Positions 9,626 through 17,585 of a stretch of 64,000 nucleotides of DNA are shown here, one piece after another. The notes below the pieces were generated by a model that had not been told where the DNA came from, did no database searches, and was given only the letters and a program-made list of their open reading frames with translations. This stretch comes from Candidatus Acidulodesulfobacterium acidiphilum (GTDB lineage Bacteria > SZUA-79 > Acidulodesulfobacterales > Acidulodesulfobacteraceae): positions 170,255 through 234,254 of the forward strand of contig SHMQ01000001.1 of the NCBI GenBank assembly GCA_008534395.1. The letters are read 5' to 3'. Within the stretch, counting starts at the first letter, position 1, and each line of letters begins with the position of its first letter. Made by a program: the position numbers and the translations under genes.

Positions 9626-9944
9626 TCCTTAACTCACTGTTAGGGATTCTTTATTTGGATGAGCCGTCTAAATACCGACGGCTTTAAAACGTATCCGCCT
9701 ACGCGGGAATGACTATGGTGGGATTGAGGTCTTAACCCAAAAGGTGTCATTCCCGTCTGCATCAAAGACATGCTTTGATAAACGCAGACGGGAATATCTG
9801 CGAAAGCAGATATAAACATATATTTTTCTGAATGTATTGAAAAAGCATGTCTTTTTCATCAGAAAAATATGCCGTTTATGCAGTATTTATAATATTTATA
9901 ATTTGTTAAATCAATTTTTATAGTCTCTAACGGTGAGTTAAGGA
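9626..9944. mobile_element. MITE-like structured element with terminal inverted repeats
   Basis: The ends are inverted repeats of about 22 bases (TCCTTAACTCACTGTTAG on the left, its near-perfect complement at 9922-9944). The 319-base interior has no gene but several strong hairpins. One is 9749-9795 (12-bp plus 7-bp stem). Another is 9794-9813 (8-bp stem with a GAAA loop). The third is 9820-9870 (nested 12-bp and 8-bp stems). GGGAATGAC near 9704 is also complementary to GTCATTCCC at 9746-9754. Non-autonomous transposable element is the best explanation. The target-site duplication is unclear because the flanks are runs of A and T. Confidence 0.75.
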
Positions 9945-9948
9945 TATT

Positions 9949-9980
9949 AAAGTTCATCTACTTAGTTAGTATGATATAAA
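9949..9980 (+). repeat. Copy 1 of a 30-base leader repeat
   Basis: AAAGTTCATCTACTTAGTTA followed by GTATGATATAAA precedes the isochorismatase-like gene. Related copies precede the LRV gene fragment (12881-12910) and the intact LRV gene (about 13961-13996). The element contains AT-rich -10-like sequence and probably carries a promoter duplicated with its gene starts. Confidence 0.55.
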
Positions 9981-9997
9981 TTATTTTAGGAGATAAT

Positions 9998-10627
9998 ATG
10001 AAAAAAGCAAACGGAGTAGAAATCTACGAAAATTTAAAAGAGATACTGAATCCGGAGCGTTCTTGCCTTGTCGTGTGGGATGTTCAAAACGGCTTGGTTT
10101 CCAGAATATATAATAAAACGGAATTTGTTTCCGATATTAAATATTTGATAAATGCCTTAAGGGGTAAAATTCCCATAGTATATACCCTTATAACCCCTGC
10201 GGCAAAAGAGTTCAGGTCTTCATGGTCGTATTACGCTATGATGAAGCGTTTCGGCGTTGACGATCCCGCTAAACTTCCAGATTTTATGGCGAAGGGTTCA
10301 AGCGACAGAAATATTCTCGAAGATATAGCGCCGCAGGATGGCGATATACTGCTTGAGAAGCCTACGGCAAGCATATTTATCGGAACTTATTTTGAGCAGA
10401 TGATGAAAAACAGGAACATAAATACTATTATTTTTACCGGAATAGCCACGGAAATAGGGGTCGAATCTTCTGCAAGGGATGCGGCAAACCGCGGATTTTA
10501 CCCTGTAATCGCAGAAGACTGCGTATCTTCTATGGATAAGGACGCTCACGGCAGGTCTTTGGAAAATATGAGAAAAATGTTTATATGCGAAAATTCTGAA
10601 ACTATCGTGGAAAATATTCTTAAATAA
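9998..10627 (+). CDS. Isochorismatase-like hydrolase lacking the catalytic cysteine
   Basis: 209 residues with the isochorismatase/cysteine-hydrolase fold: Asp28 in VVWDVQNG, Lys121 in LEKPTAS, and the cis-peptide segment TGIATEIGVESSARDA. At the usual nucleophile position (ATxxCVES) there is Gly154 instead of Cys. Nicotinamidases and N-carbamoylsarcosine amidases need the Cys; true isochorismatases (EntB, PhzD) have Gly there. A vinyl-ether or other non-amidase activity is therefore more likely. The RBS is TTAGGAGA, 7 bases from the ATG. Its 3' end is duplicated at 13118-13221. Confidence 0.85.
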   Translation: MKKANGVEIYENLKEILNPERSCLVVWDVQNGLVSRIYNKTEFVSDIKYLINALRGKIPIVYTLITPAAKEFRSSWSYYAMMKRFGVDDPAKLPDFMAKGSSDRNILEDIAPQDGDILLEKPTASIFIGTYFEQMMKNRNINTIIFTGIATEIGVESSARDAANRGFYPVIAEDCVSSMDKDAHGRSLENMRKMFICENSETIVENILK

Positions 10628-10651
10628 AATTATATGATTCTGCCAAATCAA

Positions 10652-10730
10652 AAAAAAGCAGCGCGTTAGATATTTCGTATTAGCCTAATTTTTGTACTAT
10701 TTTTTAATAATTTATTAGATCTGCTTTTTT
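10652..10730. terminator. Possible bidirectional terminator between convergent genes
   Basis: AAAAAAGCAG (10652-10661) and CTGCTTTTTT (10721-10730) are perfect complements, so each strand would show a stem ending in a T run. They lie between the convergent isochorismatase-like and permease genes. The 59-base loop is long, so this is a weak call. Confidence 0.3.
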
Positions 10731-10890
10731 AACTGTTTTTACCGTCACACTATATATTTTGATAAAATTATACTAGCTGTTTATTCAGTTATTGATATTA
10801 TATTACGATAATACAATAAACTTTATTGGCAACATAAGCGAAACGGCCATAAGTAAATATTCATTATATTTAATTATATTTATTCTGTAA

Positions 10891-12396
10891 TTAAAATAAC
10901 GGTTTGCCCACGTCCGATACGTCTTTCAAAGCAGCATCGGTTTCACCGTTATCTTTTTCGAACGGTATAATATCAATAGAATCATCGAAATCAGCCATAT
11001 ATATTTTTTGTTCTTTTTTAGAAACCAGCAGCCATATTGTATAGCAAAGTCCCATTAAAAGCATAATAGCAGTAATTAAATCAATTGAAGAACCGAAATA
11101 TTTGGGTCCGTAAACAAAAAATAATGCAAGAATAGTTCCTAAATATATAAAAACAAAAAAAGCGCCGGATAAGATAATAATATGATTGTGATTAGTTATG
11201 GAATGTTTGATGTTTTTATGATATTTTAATAAAAATATTATAGTATTAAAACTGTCTAAAAAAAACTCCGCTACTAAAAAAAATCCTGCCGTCGCCAGAA
11301 CTATATTAAAAAAATTTTCAAACGAGGGAAAAAAAATTTCTAACAAAATCGTTGCGAAAGATAGAATCAGCGGTATTAATATAGACCATTTTGGAACTCT
11401 TTTTTTTGATAAAAATCCAAAAAATTTTGGCATTATTTTGTCTCTCGACATTGAAAAGAGCGCCCTTGACAATATAAAAGTAGTAAGCCATAAAGACCCT
11501 GCCGTCGAAGCAACTAAGGCTAATTTTATAACCGGCAGAATAGCGGGATTAGTATTATTAGCCCATGCAAGTAATACGTCGGGACTTGATTTTAATGTTT
11601 TTAAAGACGTTTCATGAAGTAAAATAGGCCATATAATATAATAATAAACAACTACCATTATTGCGCCTATTATTCCGCTTTTACCCGGAGTTAATTTTGG
11701 CTTTTCCGATTCTTCTGAAGCATATGAATCTATTTCCCAGCCATCAACAATCGTAGCCCCAACAATCATGCATACTAATATTCCGGAAAAATTAAAATTA
11801 GAAAATGAAAATATACTGCCGCTATGCATGCCGTATGAAAATTTATCCCATATTCTATATCCTATGACCCCTATAAGCAAAACAGCTATAATTTCTACAA
11901 ATAAAAATATTTGAGTAACAATTGCGGTTAATTTTGTGCCGTATAATAAAACTAATCCGGCAAAAGCAGTCCATATTAATGCAAACAAGATTTCATAAGA
12001 AACATTAAATTGATTAAAACCCAGCAAATCAAGCGTAAATCTGGATGCCGGAATTAAAATAGGCGGTATAGACCAAAAATATGCCATTATTATAATCCAA
12101 GCCTGAAAATTAGAATAATTAATGCCGACTATTCGTCTTGACCAGTGATACGATGCGCCCGCATTAGGAAAATGTTTGTTTAATACTAAAAAAATCCATG
12201 ATGAAATTAGAAACGGCAACGCAATTAAGCCTATAGCCAAAGGTACGTATAGTCCCGCGCTTTGAACCATACTCGTTCCTGCGGCTGCAATGCTAAATAT
12301 GGGCGCTACGCTTGAGATTGAAAGACTCGATAAATCGAATAATTTTAATATCTGATGAAGTTTATTTTTGTCGCCGGCAAGACTACTTCTTTCCAT
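10891..12396 (-). CDS. APC-superfamily amino acid/amine permease
   Basis: 501 residues with about 12 membrane segments and the APC N-terminal features: FDLSSLSISSVAPIFSIAAAGTSMVQSAG in TM1 and AGASYHWSRRIVG after TM2. The substrate is likely an amino acid or amine and cannot be named. The gene is preceded by a cobalamin riboswitch (12426-12629), only 30 bases from the start, and by an unusually G-rich RBS (GCGGGGGG). This suggests the transporter is repressed when cobalamin is plentiful. A link to B12-dependent catabolism or to a B12 precursor would be an inference. Its tail is charged and cytoplasmic. Confidence 0.85.
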   Translation of the reverse strand: MERSSLAGDKNKLHQILKLFDLSSLSISSVAPIFSIAAAGTSMVQSAGLYVPLAIGLIALPFLISSWIFLVLNKHFPNAGASYHWSRRIVGINYSNFQAWIIIMAYFWSIPPILIPASRFTLDLLGFNQFNVSYEILFALIWTAFAGLVLLYGTKLTAIVTQIFLFVEIIAVLLIGVIGYRIWDKFSYGMHSGSIFSFSNFNFSGILVCMIVGATIVDGWEIDSYASEESEKPKLTPGKSGIIGAIMVVVYYYIIWPILLHETSLKTLKSSPDVLLAWANNTNPAILPVIKLALVASTAGSLWLTTFILSRALFSMSRDKIMPKFFGFLSKKRVPKWSILIPLILSFATILLEIFFPSFENFFNIVLATAGFFLVAEFFLDSFNTIIFLLKYHKNIKHSITNHNHIIILSGAFFVFIYLGTILALFFVYGPKYFGSSIDLITAIMLLMGLCYTIWLLVSKKEQKIYMADFDDSIDIIPFEKDNGETDAALKDVSDVGKPLF

Positions 12397-12425
12397 TTGA
12401 CCCCCCGCAAATGTAAATTAAATCA

Positions 12426-12629
12426 TTTAAAAGCAGGTCTTCCGGCTTGAGCATTCGGATAATCAGCCTTCCCAACATTTATACTAATAATATATGTATA
12501 ATAAATACATATATTATATTATGAATTATGTAAGTGGCTTAATTGTAATTAGATTATCCTTAAAAAACGATAACTCTTACGGCTGCGGGTACAGCATAGG
12601 CTTTTAACCTATTTCCCTTGTCTTTTAAA
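12426..12629 (-). promoter_or_regulatory. Cobalamin (adenosylcobalamin) riboswitch
   Basis: Read on the minus strand, the segment starts with TTTAAAAG and ends with CTTTTAAA, an 8-bp P1 helix. Inside are the conserved 5' parts (AAGGGAA, AGGTTAAAAGCCT, GCTGTACCCGCAGCCGTAAGAG, comparable to the B12-box core). At the 3' end are GTTGGGAAGGCTG and AAGCCGGAAGACCTGC, the hallmark terminal AGCC-GAGACCTGCC block. It lies directly upstream of the APC permease start, so translational control through the adjacent RBS is plausible. I see no clear terminator hairpin after it. Confidence 0.85.
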
Positions 12630-12853
12630 CGGTTGTGAATTTGTTTTTATTTTTTTCTATCTTTATATATATGACATATCCCAAATATTTTTCAATATGC
12701 TATAAATATATTTTAAAATTTAATAAAAGTCAATAAATAATAAAATCTCAAAATATAAAAGAATCGATTGTTTTGATTTTATTTATATCTTCCATATCTT
12801 CGTTTTAGGAATAACCAAGTCAGTTTAATACTTTAACTATGAAATTTTTCAAT
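12630..12853. other. AT-rich spacer without recognisable genes
   Basis: The segment upstream of the riboswitch holds the permease promoter region on the minus strand. It has no convincing open frame, hairpin or repeat that I can see. Confidence 0.5.
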
Positions 12854-12944
12854 TATAAATAAATAGAATTAAAATTTATTAAAGTTTATCTACTTAGTTA
12901 ATATATAAAAATGACCGAAAGCGAATTTATAAATATTCTAAATT
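12854..12944 (+). pseudogene. Decayed 5' copy of the LRV repeat gene with its leader
   Basis: The sequence matches 13918-14028: the same AT-rich leader, the leader repeat, then ATGACCGAAAGCGAATTTAT and the following bases (MTESEFINILN), ending at a TAG after 11 codons. Only the first codons of the LRV gene are present, so it is a fragment. Confidence 0.8.
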
Positions 12945-12955
12945 AGTTCTTGAAC

Positions 12956-13023
12956 TGCAAATAAATAAATGTTATATTTGCACTTAAAGGCATAACTGCA
13001 AATAAGGATAAATTATATTTGCA
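12956..13023. promoter_or_regulatory. Two identical tandem palindromes, probable operators
   Basis: TGCAAATA and TATTTGCA form an inverted repeat twice: arms 12956-12963/12975-12982 and arms 12997-13004/13016-13023. Arm spacing is 19 bases in both and the two sites are 41 bases apart (about four helical turns). They lie 25 bases upstream of the Fic-like chimeric frame, as expected for binding sites of an autoregulator. Confidence 0.6.
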
Positions 13024-13047
13024 TTACTTAATTTAAAAGAAGAAAAT

Positions 13048-13221
13048 ATGGATATAAAAGAATTTAATGCAGGTTATTATAAACAGCGATACGGATATAA
13101 AAGTTTTATACCTTCTTGTATCGATACGGATAAGGAAGCACACGGCAGGTCATTAGAAAATATGAGAAAAATGTTTATATGCGAAAATTCTAAAATTATC
13201 GTTGAAAATATTCGTAGATAA
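13048..13221 (+). pseudogene. Chimeric short frame: Fic-like N-terminus joined to isochorismatase C-terminus
   Basis: The 57-codon open frame reads MDIKEFNAGYYKQRYGYKSF at its start, which resembles the first residues of Fic-family proteins (aG-Y-K-Q-YKSF-P). From residue 24 on it is homologous in frame to the last 34 residues of the isochorismatase-like gene at 9998 (DAHGRSLENMRKMFICENS). It looks like a recombination product of two gene ends. A functional peptide is unlikely. Confidence 0.6.
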
Positions 13222-13257
13222 ACTTATATGATTCCGCCAAACCAAAAAAAAGTAGAA
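13118..13257. repeat. 140-base direct repeat, copy 2 (copy 1 at 10522-10661)
   Basis: The two copies agree at most positions (about 85 percent by eye). They include the isochorismatase 3' end, its stop codon, the spacer, and the start of the molybdopterin gene (ATGATTCYGCCAAAYCAAAAAAAA). Copy 1 therefore carries a dead stub of the molybdopterin gene start. The repeats bracket 2.5 kb containing the permease and riboswitch. Confidence 0.8.
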
Positions 13258-13776
13258 GACCTGATTCAGCTTGATTTAGGATATATTCCGGACGTAAACA
13301 TCGACGACTACAGGCTTACGATACAAGGATCGGTCGAAAATCCGGCGATTTTCACTTACGAAGACATCGTAAAAATCGGTAACGATAAAGTAACCGACGA
13401 CTTTCACTGCGTTACCGGTTGGACTAAAGAATCGGCGGAATGGGAGGGCGTTTTGTCGAAGAAACTTGCCGCTATAGTCAAACCCCTTAATAATGCAAAA
13501 TACGTTTTAATAGGTTCTTACGACGGTTATACGACAAACGTAGATACCGATTTCCTTCTTAAGGACAACTCGATATTTGCCTTAAAATATGCGGGGCAAA
13601 TTTTAACTCCGGAACACGGTTTCCCCGTTCGCCTCGTTATTCCCGATAAATATGCATATAAAAGCGCAAAATGGATAAAAACGATTACCTTTTTAGACAA
13701 AGAAGAGCTTGGATACTGGGAGCAAAGAGGCTATTCCAACGGCGCAGACCCGTTCAAAGAAGAAAGATATGCTTAG
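13228..13776 (+). CDS. Sulfite-oxidase-like molybdopterin-binding oxidoreductase
   Basis: 182 residues covering the Oxidored_molyb domain: YRLTIQGSVENPAIFTYEDI, DFHCVTGWTKESAEWEGV, with Cys61 as the likely Mo ligand, then a late PDKYAYKSAKWIKTITF (KYGYKS-like) motif. There is no signal peptide, so it is the short cytosolic type of the MsrP/YedY and sulfite oxidase superfamily; the substrate is unknown. Molybdenum cofactor would be supplied through MoaA, encoded at 34880. The start lies inside the 140-base repeat shared with 10633, so this gene once followed the isochorismatase gene directly. Confidence 0.87.
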   Translation: MIPPNQKKVEDLIQLDLGYIPDVNIDDYRLTIQGSVENPAIFTYEDIVKIGNDKVTDDFHCVTGWTKESAEWEGVLSKKLAAIVKPLNNAKYVLIGSYDGYTTNVDTDFLLKDNSIFALKYAGQILTPEHGFPVRLVIPDKYAYKSAKWIKTITFLDKEELGYWEQRGYSNGADPFKEERYA

Positions 13777-13837
13777 AGAAAGAGGAAATTGGCAAAATGA
13801 AATTATATTGGTAACTCAAGCGCAGATTATAGTTTGT

Positions 13838-13896
13838 CGCAAAGTTTAACATCATAGATTTCCACGCAAAGTTTAACGTAATACCCTACTATGATA
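13838..13896 (+). pseudogene. Fragment homologous to the S24-linker region of the type ISP-like gene
   Basis: From 13848 to 13893 the sequence aligns with about 24188-24232 at roughly 80 percent identity and in the same frame. It encodes AKFNIIDFHAKFNVIPYYD, against NVIDFPAKFDVIPDDD in the large enzyme. The fragment is isolated between the molybdopterin gene and the LRV gene, with no start codon of its own. Confidence 0.65.
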
Positions 13897-13996
13897 TAAT
13901 TAATTATGTATTACAAATATAAATAAATAAAATTAAAATTGGAATTAGAATGAAAATTTATTAAGTTTATCTATTTAGTTTAGTTAGTATATAAAA

Positions 13997-14515
13997 ATGA
14001 CCGAAAGCGAATTTATAAATATTCTAAAAACCGGCGATTTCAAAGAGCGGTTTAATGCCGTAAGCACGGCGGATACCTCTTATCTCATTCACGCTCTTAA
14101 CGATAAGGACGAAAACGTAAGATATAAAGTCGCCTCAAGAATATCCGCCAAAAATTTAACGCCTCTTATAAACGACCCGTATAAAGAAGTACGTCTAATA
14201 GTCGCAAAAAGAATAGACGCAAAAGAGCTTCCAAAAATGCTCAACGACAAATCTTTCTGGGTAAGGCATGCGGTCGCCGAAAGAATAGACGAATCTTTTC
14301 TGCCTTCATTAATGAGCGATAAAGAGCCGATAGTAAGAATTAAGGTCGCCGAAAGAATAGACCCGAAATATTTAAAGGATATGATTAAAGACGACGAAGC
14401 ATTAGTAAGAAAAGCCGTGTCTAGAAGAATCCCCGAAGAATATTTGTCTTTAATGAAAGACGACAATAGCGAAAGCGTCAGAAATATCGTTGCCGAAAGG
14501 ACGTCTAAGTTATGA
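13997..14515 (+). CDS. LRV/HEAT-like repeat protein
   Basis: 172 residues built from about seven repeats of 23-24 residues with the pattern ..L..L..D.....VR..VA.RI. (for example VRYKVASRI, VRLIVAKRI, VRHAVAERI, VRIKVAERI, VRKAVSRRI, VRNIVAER). This is the leucine-rich-repeat-variant or HEAT-like solenoid used for protein contacts. No catalytic domain or Fe-S cluster cysteines are seen. Its stop overlaps the start of the SDR gene (ATGA), so the two are co-translated. The 5' end has a duplicated fragment at 12854. Confidence 0.85.
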   Translation: MTESEFINILKTGDFKERFNAVSTADTSYLIHALNDKDENVRYKVASRISAKNLTPLINDPYKEVRLIVAKRIDAKELPKMLNDKSFWVRHAVAERIDESFLPSLMSDKEPIVRIKVAERIDPKYLKDMIKDDEALVRKAVSRRIPEEYLSLMKDDNSESVRNIVAERTSKL

Positions 14516-15342
14516 AAACCGTTCTTATTACGGGTTCTACCGACGGAATAGGGAAGCAGACCGCCGTTATTCTTGCGCAAAAAGGCTTTTCCGTCTTGAT
14601 TCACGGCAGGAATGAAGAAAAATGCAAACAAACCATAAGGGAAATTTTTTCTTTAACGGGTGCTAAAAATTTGGATTACTTCGCATGCGACTTGCTGTCG
14701 CTAAAAGAAGTCCGCCACTTCTCCGAAGAGGTTAAAAAAAGGTATGAAAGTTTAGATATCTTGATAAACAACGCCGGCGTTTATTTGAAAGATTACATAT
14801 TGTCTCCGGAAGGAATAGAAGCTACGTTTCAGATAAACCATCTTTCGATGTTTTATCTAACGTTAAATCTTCTTCCAATTATTAAACCGGCAGGAGAACC
14901 CGCCCGCATAATAAACGTAAGTTCGACCGCGCATGCTTCGAAAATGGATTTCGACAATCTCGTAAAACCTGTAAAATACGACGGGCACAGAGCCTACAGC
15001 CTTTCTAAATTATGCAATATTCTTTTTACCTTCGAGTTAAGCGAAAGGCTGAAGGATAAAAATATCACCGTAAATTGCCTGCATCCTGGAGTCATAAACA
15101 CGAAACTTTTAAAAGCAGGCTGGGGCGCAGTCGGAGGGTTTTTCGGCAGAAGTCCGCAGGACGGGGCTAAGACCTCGGTTTATTTAGCCGTTTCTAAAGA
15201 TGTAGAAAACATAACCGGAAAATATTTCAGCGATTCAAAAATTGCAAAACCGCACGATATAGCCTATGATAAAGATGCGAGGACGAAATTATGGCGGCTG
15301 AGCGAAGAATTAATAAATAAAAGCGGTTATGAAATAGTATGA
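14512..15342 (+). CDS. Short-chain dehydrogenase/reductase
   Basis: 276 residues of a classical/extended SDR: nucleotide-binding TGSTDGIGKQ at 7-16, NNAGVY, a catalytic Ser in NVSSTAH, and Tyr162-x3-Lys166 (YSLSK), followed by CLHPGVINTKLL. It most resembles the retinol-dehydrogenase-like or WW-oxidoreductase group; the substrate is unknown. It is translationally coupled to the repeat protein upstream, which might serve as its partner. Confidence 0.9.
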   Translation: MKTVLITGSTDGIGKQTAVILAQKGFSVLIHGRNEEKCKQTIREIFSLTGAKNLDYFACDLLSLKEVRHFSEEVKKRYESLDILINNAGVYLKDYILSPEGIEATFQINHLSMFYLTLNLLPIIKPAGEPARIINVSSTAHASKMDFDNLVKPVKYDGHRAYSLSKLCNILFTFELSERLKDKNITVNCLHPGVINTKLLKAGWGAVGGFFGRSPQDGAKTSVYLAVSKDVENITGKYFSDSKIAKPHDIAYDKDARTKLWRLSEELINKSGYEIV

Positions 15343-15427
15343 AATAAATTATTTTGAAAACTAGCAATAAATATTATTTAACATATATAATAATTTATTA
15401 AATTTATATTATAAAAAAGGATTATAA

Positions 15428-16981
15428 ATGGCGAAGATTAACGACAACAACAGTTCAAATCAGACGGGAGACATCAATTTTACTTTCAAGCTCTGGCAGA
15501 CTGCGGATAAGATGCGCAATAATATGGATGCCGCAGAATATAAGCACGTCGTTCTTGGGCTTATATTCCTTAAATATATTTCAGACTCGTTTACCGAGCT
15601 TTACAATGAGTTATTAAACAATGCGGAAGCCGACCCGGAGGATTTGGACGAATATAAATCCAAGAATATATTTTACGTTCCCAAAAAAGCCAGATGGGAT
15701 TACTTGCAGAATAATGCGAAACAGCCGCATATAGGCAAGCTAATAGACGATGCAATGACCGAAATAGAAAATATTAATCCCGTATTAAAAGGCGTCCTTC
15801 CGAAAAATTATGCAAGGGAAGGATTAGACAAACAGCGCCTCGGCGAACTTATAGATTTAATAGGCACGATTGGTTTGGGCGAGAAAGAAAACATAAGCAA
15901 GGATATACTGGGTCGGGTTTACGAGTATTTTTTAGGACAGTTTGCGGATGCGGAAGGTAAAAAAGGCGGGCAGTTTTATACTCCAAGATGCATAGTTAAA
16001 CTCCTTACGGAAATGATAGAGCCGTATAAGGGCAGAGTATATGACCCATGCTGCGGCTCCGGCGGAATGTTCGTCCAGTCCGAAAAATTTGTTAAGGAAC
16101 ACGGCGGCAGAATAGGCGATATTTCCATTTACGGTCAGGAGAGTAACCAGACTGCATGGCGGCTTTGCAAAATGAACCTTGCTATCCGCAGGATAGAAGC
16201 GGATATTCAGTGGAACAACGAAGGAAGTTTTTTAAACGACGCCCATAAAACCTTAAAAGCCGATTTTATTCTTGCCAATCCTCCTTTTAACGATTCAGAT
16301 TGGAGAGGCGAACTTTTAAAGGATGACGTCCGCTGGAAATACGGCGTCCCCCCTGTTAATAACGCAAACTTTGCATGGATTCAGCATTTTATCTTTCACC
16401 TGTCCCCGACCGGCATAGCGGGCTTTGTTCTTTCCAACGGCTCGATGAGTTCCAATACCTCTAACGAAGGAGAAATAAGAAAAAATATAATAGATGCCGA
16501 TTTAGTGGACTGCATGGTCGCCCTTCCCTCGCAGCTATTTTACAACACTATGATTCCGGCTTGTCTCTGGTTTATAGCCCGCGATAAAAAGAACCATAAA
16601 TTTAGGGACAGAAGAGGCGAGGTTTTGTTTATAGACGCCCGCGAAATGGGCGTTATGATAGACAGAAGACACAGAGAGCTTACCGATGAAGAAATTAATA
16701 AAATCGCAGGTACTTACCATGCTTTCAGGGGTGAAGGAGGCGAGTATGAAGATATTGCCGGTTTCTGCAAAGCAGCGGCCATTGAAGAAATAAAAAAGCA
16801 GGGCTATATTTTAACTCCCGGCAGATATGTCGGCACTAAAGAAACGGAAGAAGACGACGAAGTATTCGAAGAAAAGATGAAACGGCTGACGGCGGAACTG
16901 TCGAAACAGATGGCGGAAGAAAAAAGGCTGAACGAAGAGATAAAAATACAATTAGCTAAAATAGGGCTAAATTTGGAATAA
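15428..16981 (+). CDS. hsdM: Type I restriction-modification DNA methyltransferase subunit HsdM
   Basis: 517 residues, a normal HsdM length. An N-terminal HsdM_N helical domain ([32 protein letters not shown]) precedes the N6-adenine methyltransferase domain, with motif [11 protein letters not shown] at 206-215 and the catalytic NPPF at 284-287. A coiled C-terminal tail contacts HsdS. The RBS is AAGGATT. The gene begins the operon hsdM, rhuM remnant, HI0074-like, NTase-HsdS. No hsdR follows, so restriction activity would have to come from elsewhere. Confidence 0.95.
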   Translation: MAKINDNNSSNQTGDINFTFKLWQTADKMRNNMDAAEYKHVVLGLIFLKYISDSFTELYNELLNNAEADPEDLDEYKSKNIFYVPKKARWDYLQNNAKQPHIGKLIDDAMTEIENINPVLKGVLPKNYAREGLDKQRLGELIDLIGTIGLGEKENISKDILGRVYEYFLGQFADAEGKKGGQFYTPRCIVKLLTEMIEPYKGRVYDPCCGSGGMFVQSEKFVKEHGGRIGDISIYGQESNQTAWRLCKMNLAIRRIEADIQWNNEGSFLNDAHKTLKADFILANPPFNDSDWRGELLKDDVRWKYGVPPVNNANFAWIQHFIFHLSPTGIAGFVLSNGSMSSNTSNEGEIRKNIIDADLVDCMVALPSQLFYNTMIPACLWFIARDKKNHKFRDRRGEVLFIDAREMGVMIDRRHRELTDEEINKIAGTYHAFRGEGGEYEDIAGFCKAAAIEEIKKQGYILTPGRYVGTKETEEDDEVFEEKMKRLTAELSKQMAEEKRLNEEIKIQLAKIGLNLE

Positions 16982-16987
16982 GAATTT

Positions 16988-17464
16988 ATGGAAAATATTA
17001 AAAATGAAATAGCTATATATCAGTCGGAAAGCGGAGCGATTGAGATAGCAATAGATTTTAAAAAGGAAACTCTTTTATTAACCCAACAGCAAGTTGCTCA
17101 ACTTTTTGGCATCAAGAAAGCCGCAATTTCAAAGCATGTGAAAAATATATTTGCTTCGGCTGAACTTGAAAAAGAGTCAACTGTTTCCATTTTGGAAACA
17201 GTTCAAAAAGAAGGTGACAGGAAAATTGTTAGAAAGATAGAATATTATAATTTAGATTTGGTTTTATCTATAGGATATCGCGTTAATTCGCTGAATGCCA
17301 CTAGATTTCGCCGGTGGGCGACCACAACATTAAAAGAGCATATTATAAAAGGTTATTCTATTGTGCTAACGGCACTTACTTTGCTTATCGCCGAAAGCAA
17401 TCCGAAAGATAAGGATAGAATGATAGGTGTTATACTGCTGATTTTGGAAAGTGGGAAAAAATAA
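16988..17464 (+). CDS. RhuM-family protein with a large internal deletion
   Basis: The first 120 residues match RhuM (IAIYQSESGAIEIAI, TLLLTQQQVAQLFGIKKAAISKHVKNIF, TVQKEGDRKIVRKIEYYNLDLVLSIGYRVNS, RFRRWATTTLKEHIIKGYS). RhuM proteins often continue into a Fic domain. Here residue 121 onward jumps to TALTLLIAESNPKDKDRMI, which resembles the extreme C-terminus of RhuM-Fic proteins. About 180 residues seem to be missing, in frame. It is probably non-functional. RhuM is frequently carried inside type I RM operons, as here. Confidence 0.75.
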   Translation: MENIKNEIAIYQSESGAIEIAIDFKKETLLLTQQQVAQLFGIKKAAISKHVKNIFASAELEKESTVSILETVQKEGDRKIVRKIEYYNLDLVLSIGYRVNSLNATRFRRWATTTLKEHIIKGYSIVLTALTLLIAESNPKDKDRMIGVILLILESGKK

Positions 17465-17585
17465 CAAGAAAACAAGATAATATTAGCCATAAATTAAAGA
17501 GAAAATTATTAATGTTCTCGAGGGGACCAAACCAGCTTTCAGTAATCGTCAAAATAAATATGAATTATAATTATGGGAGTAATAT

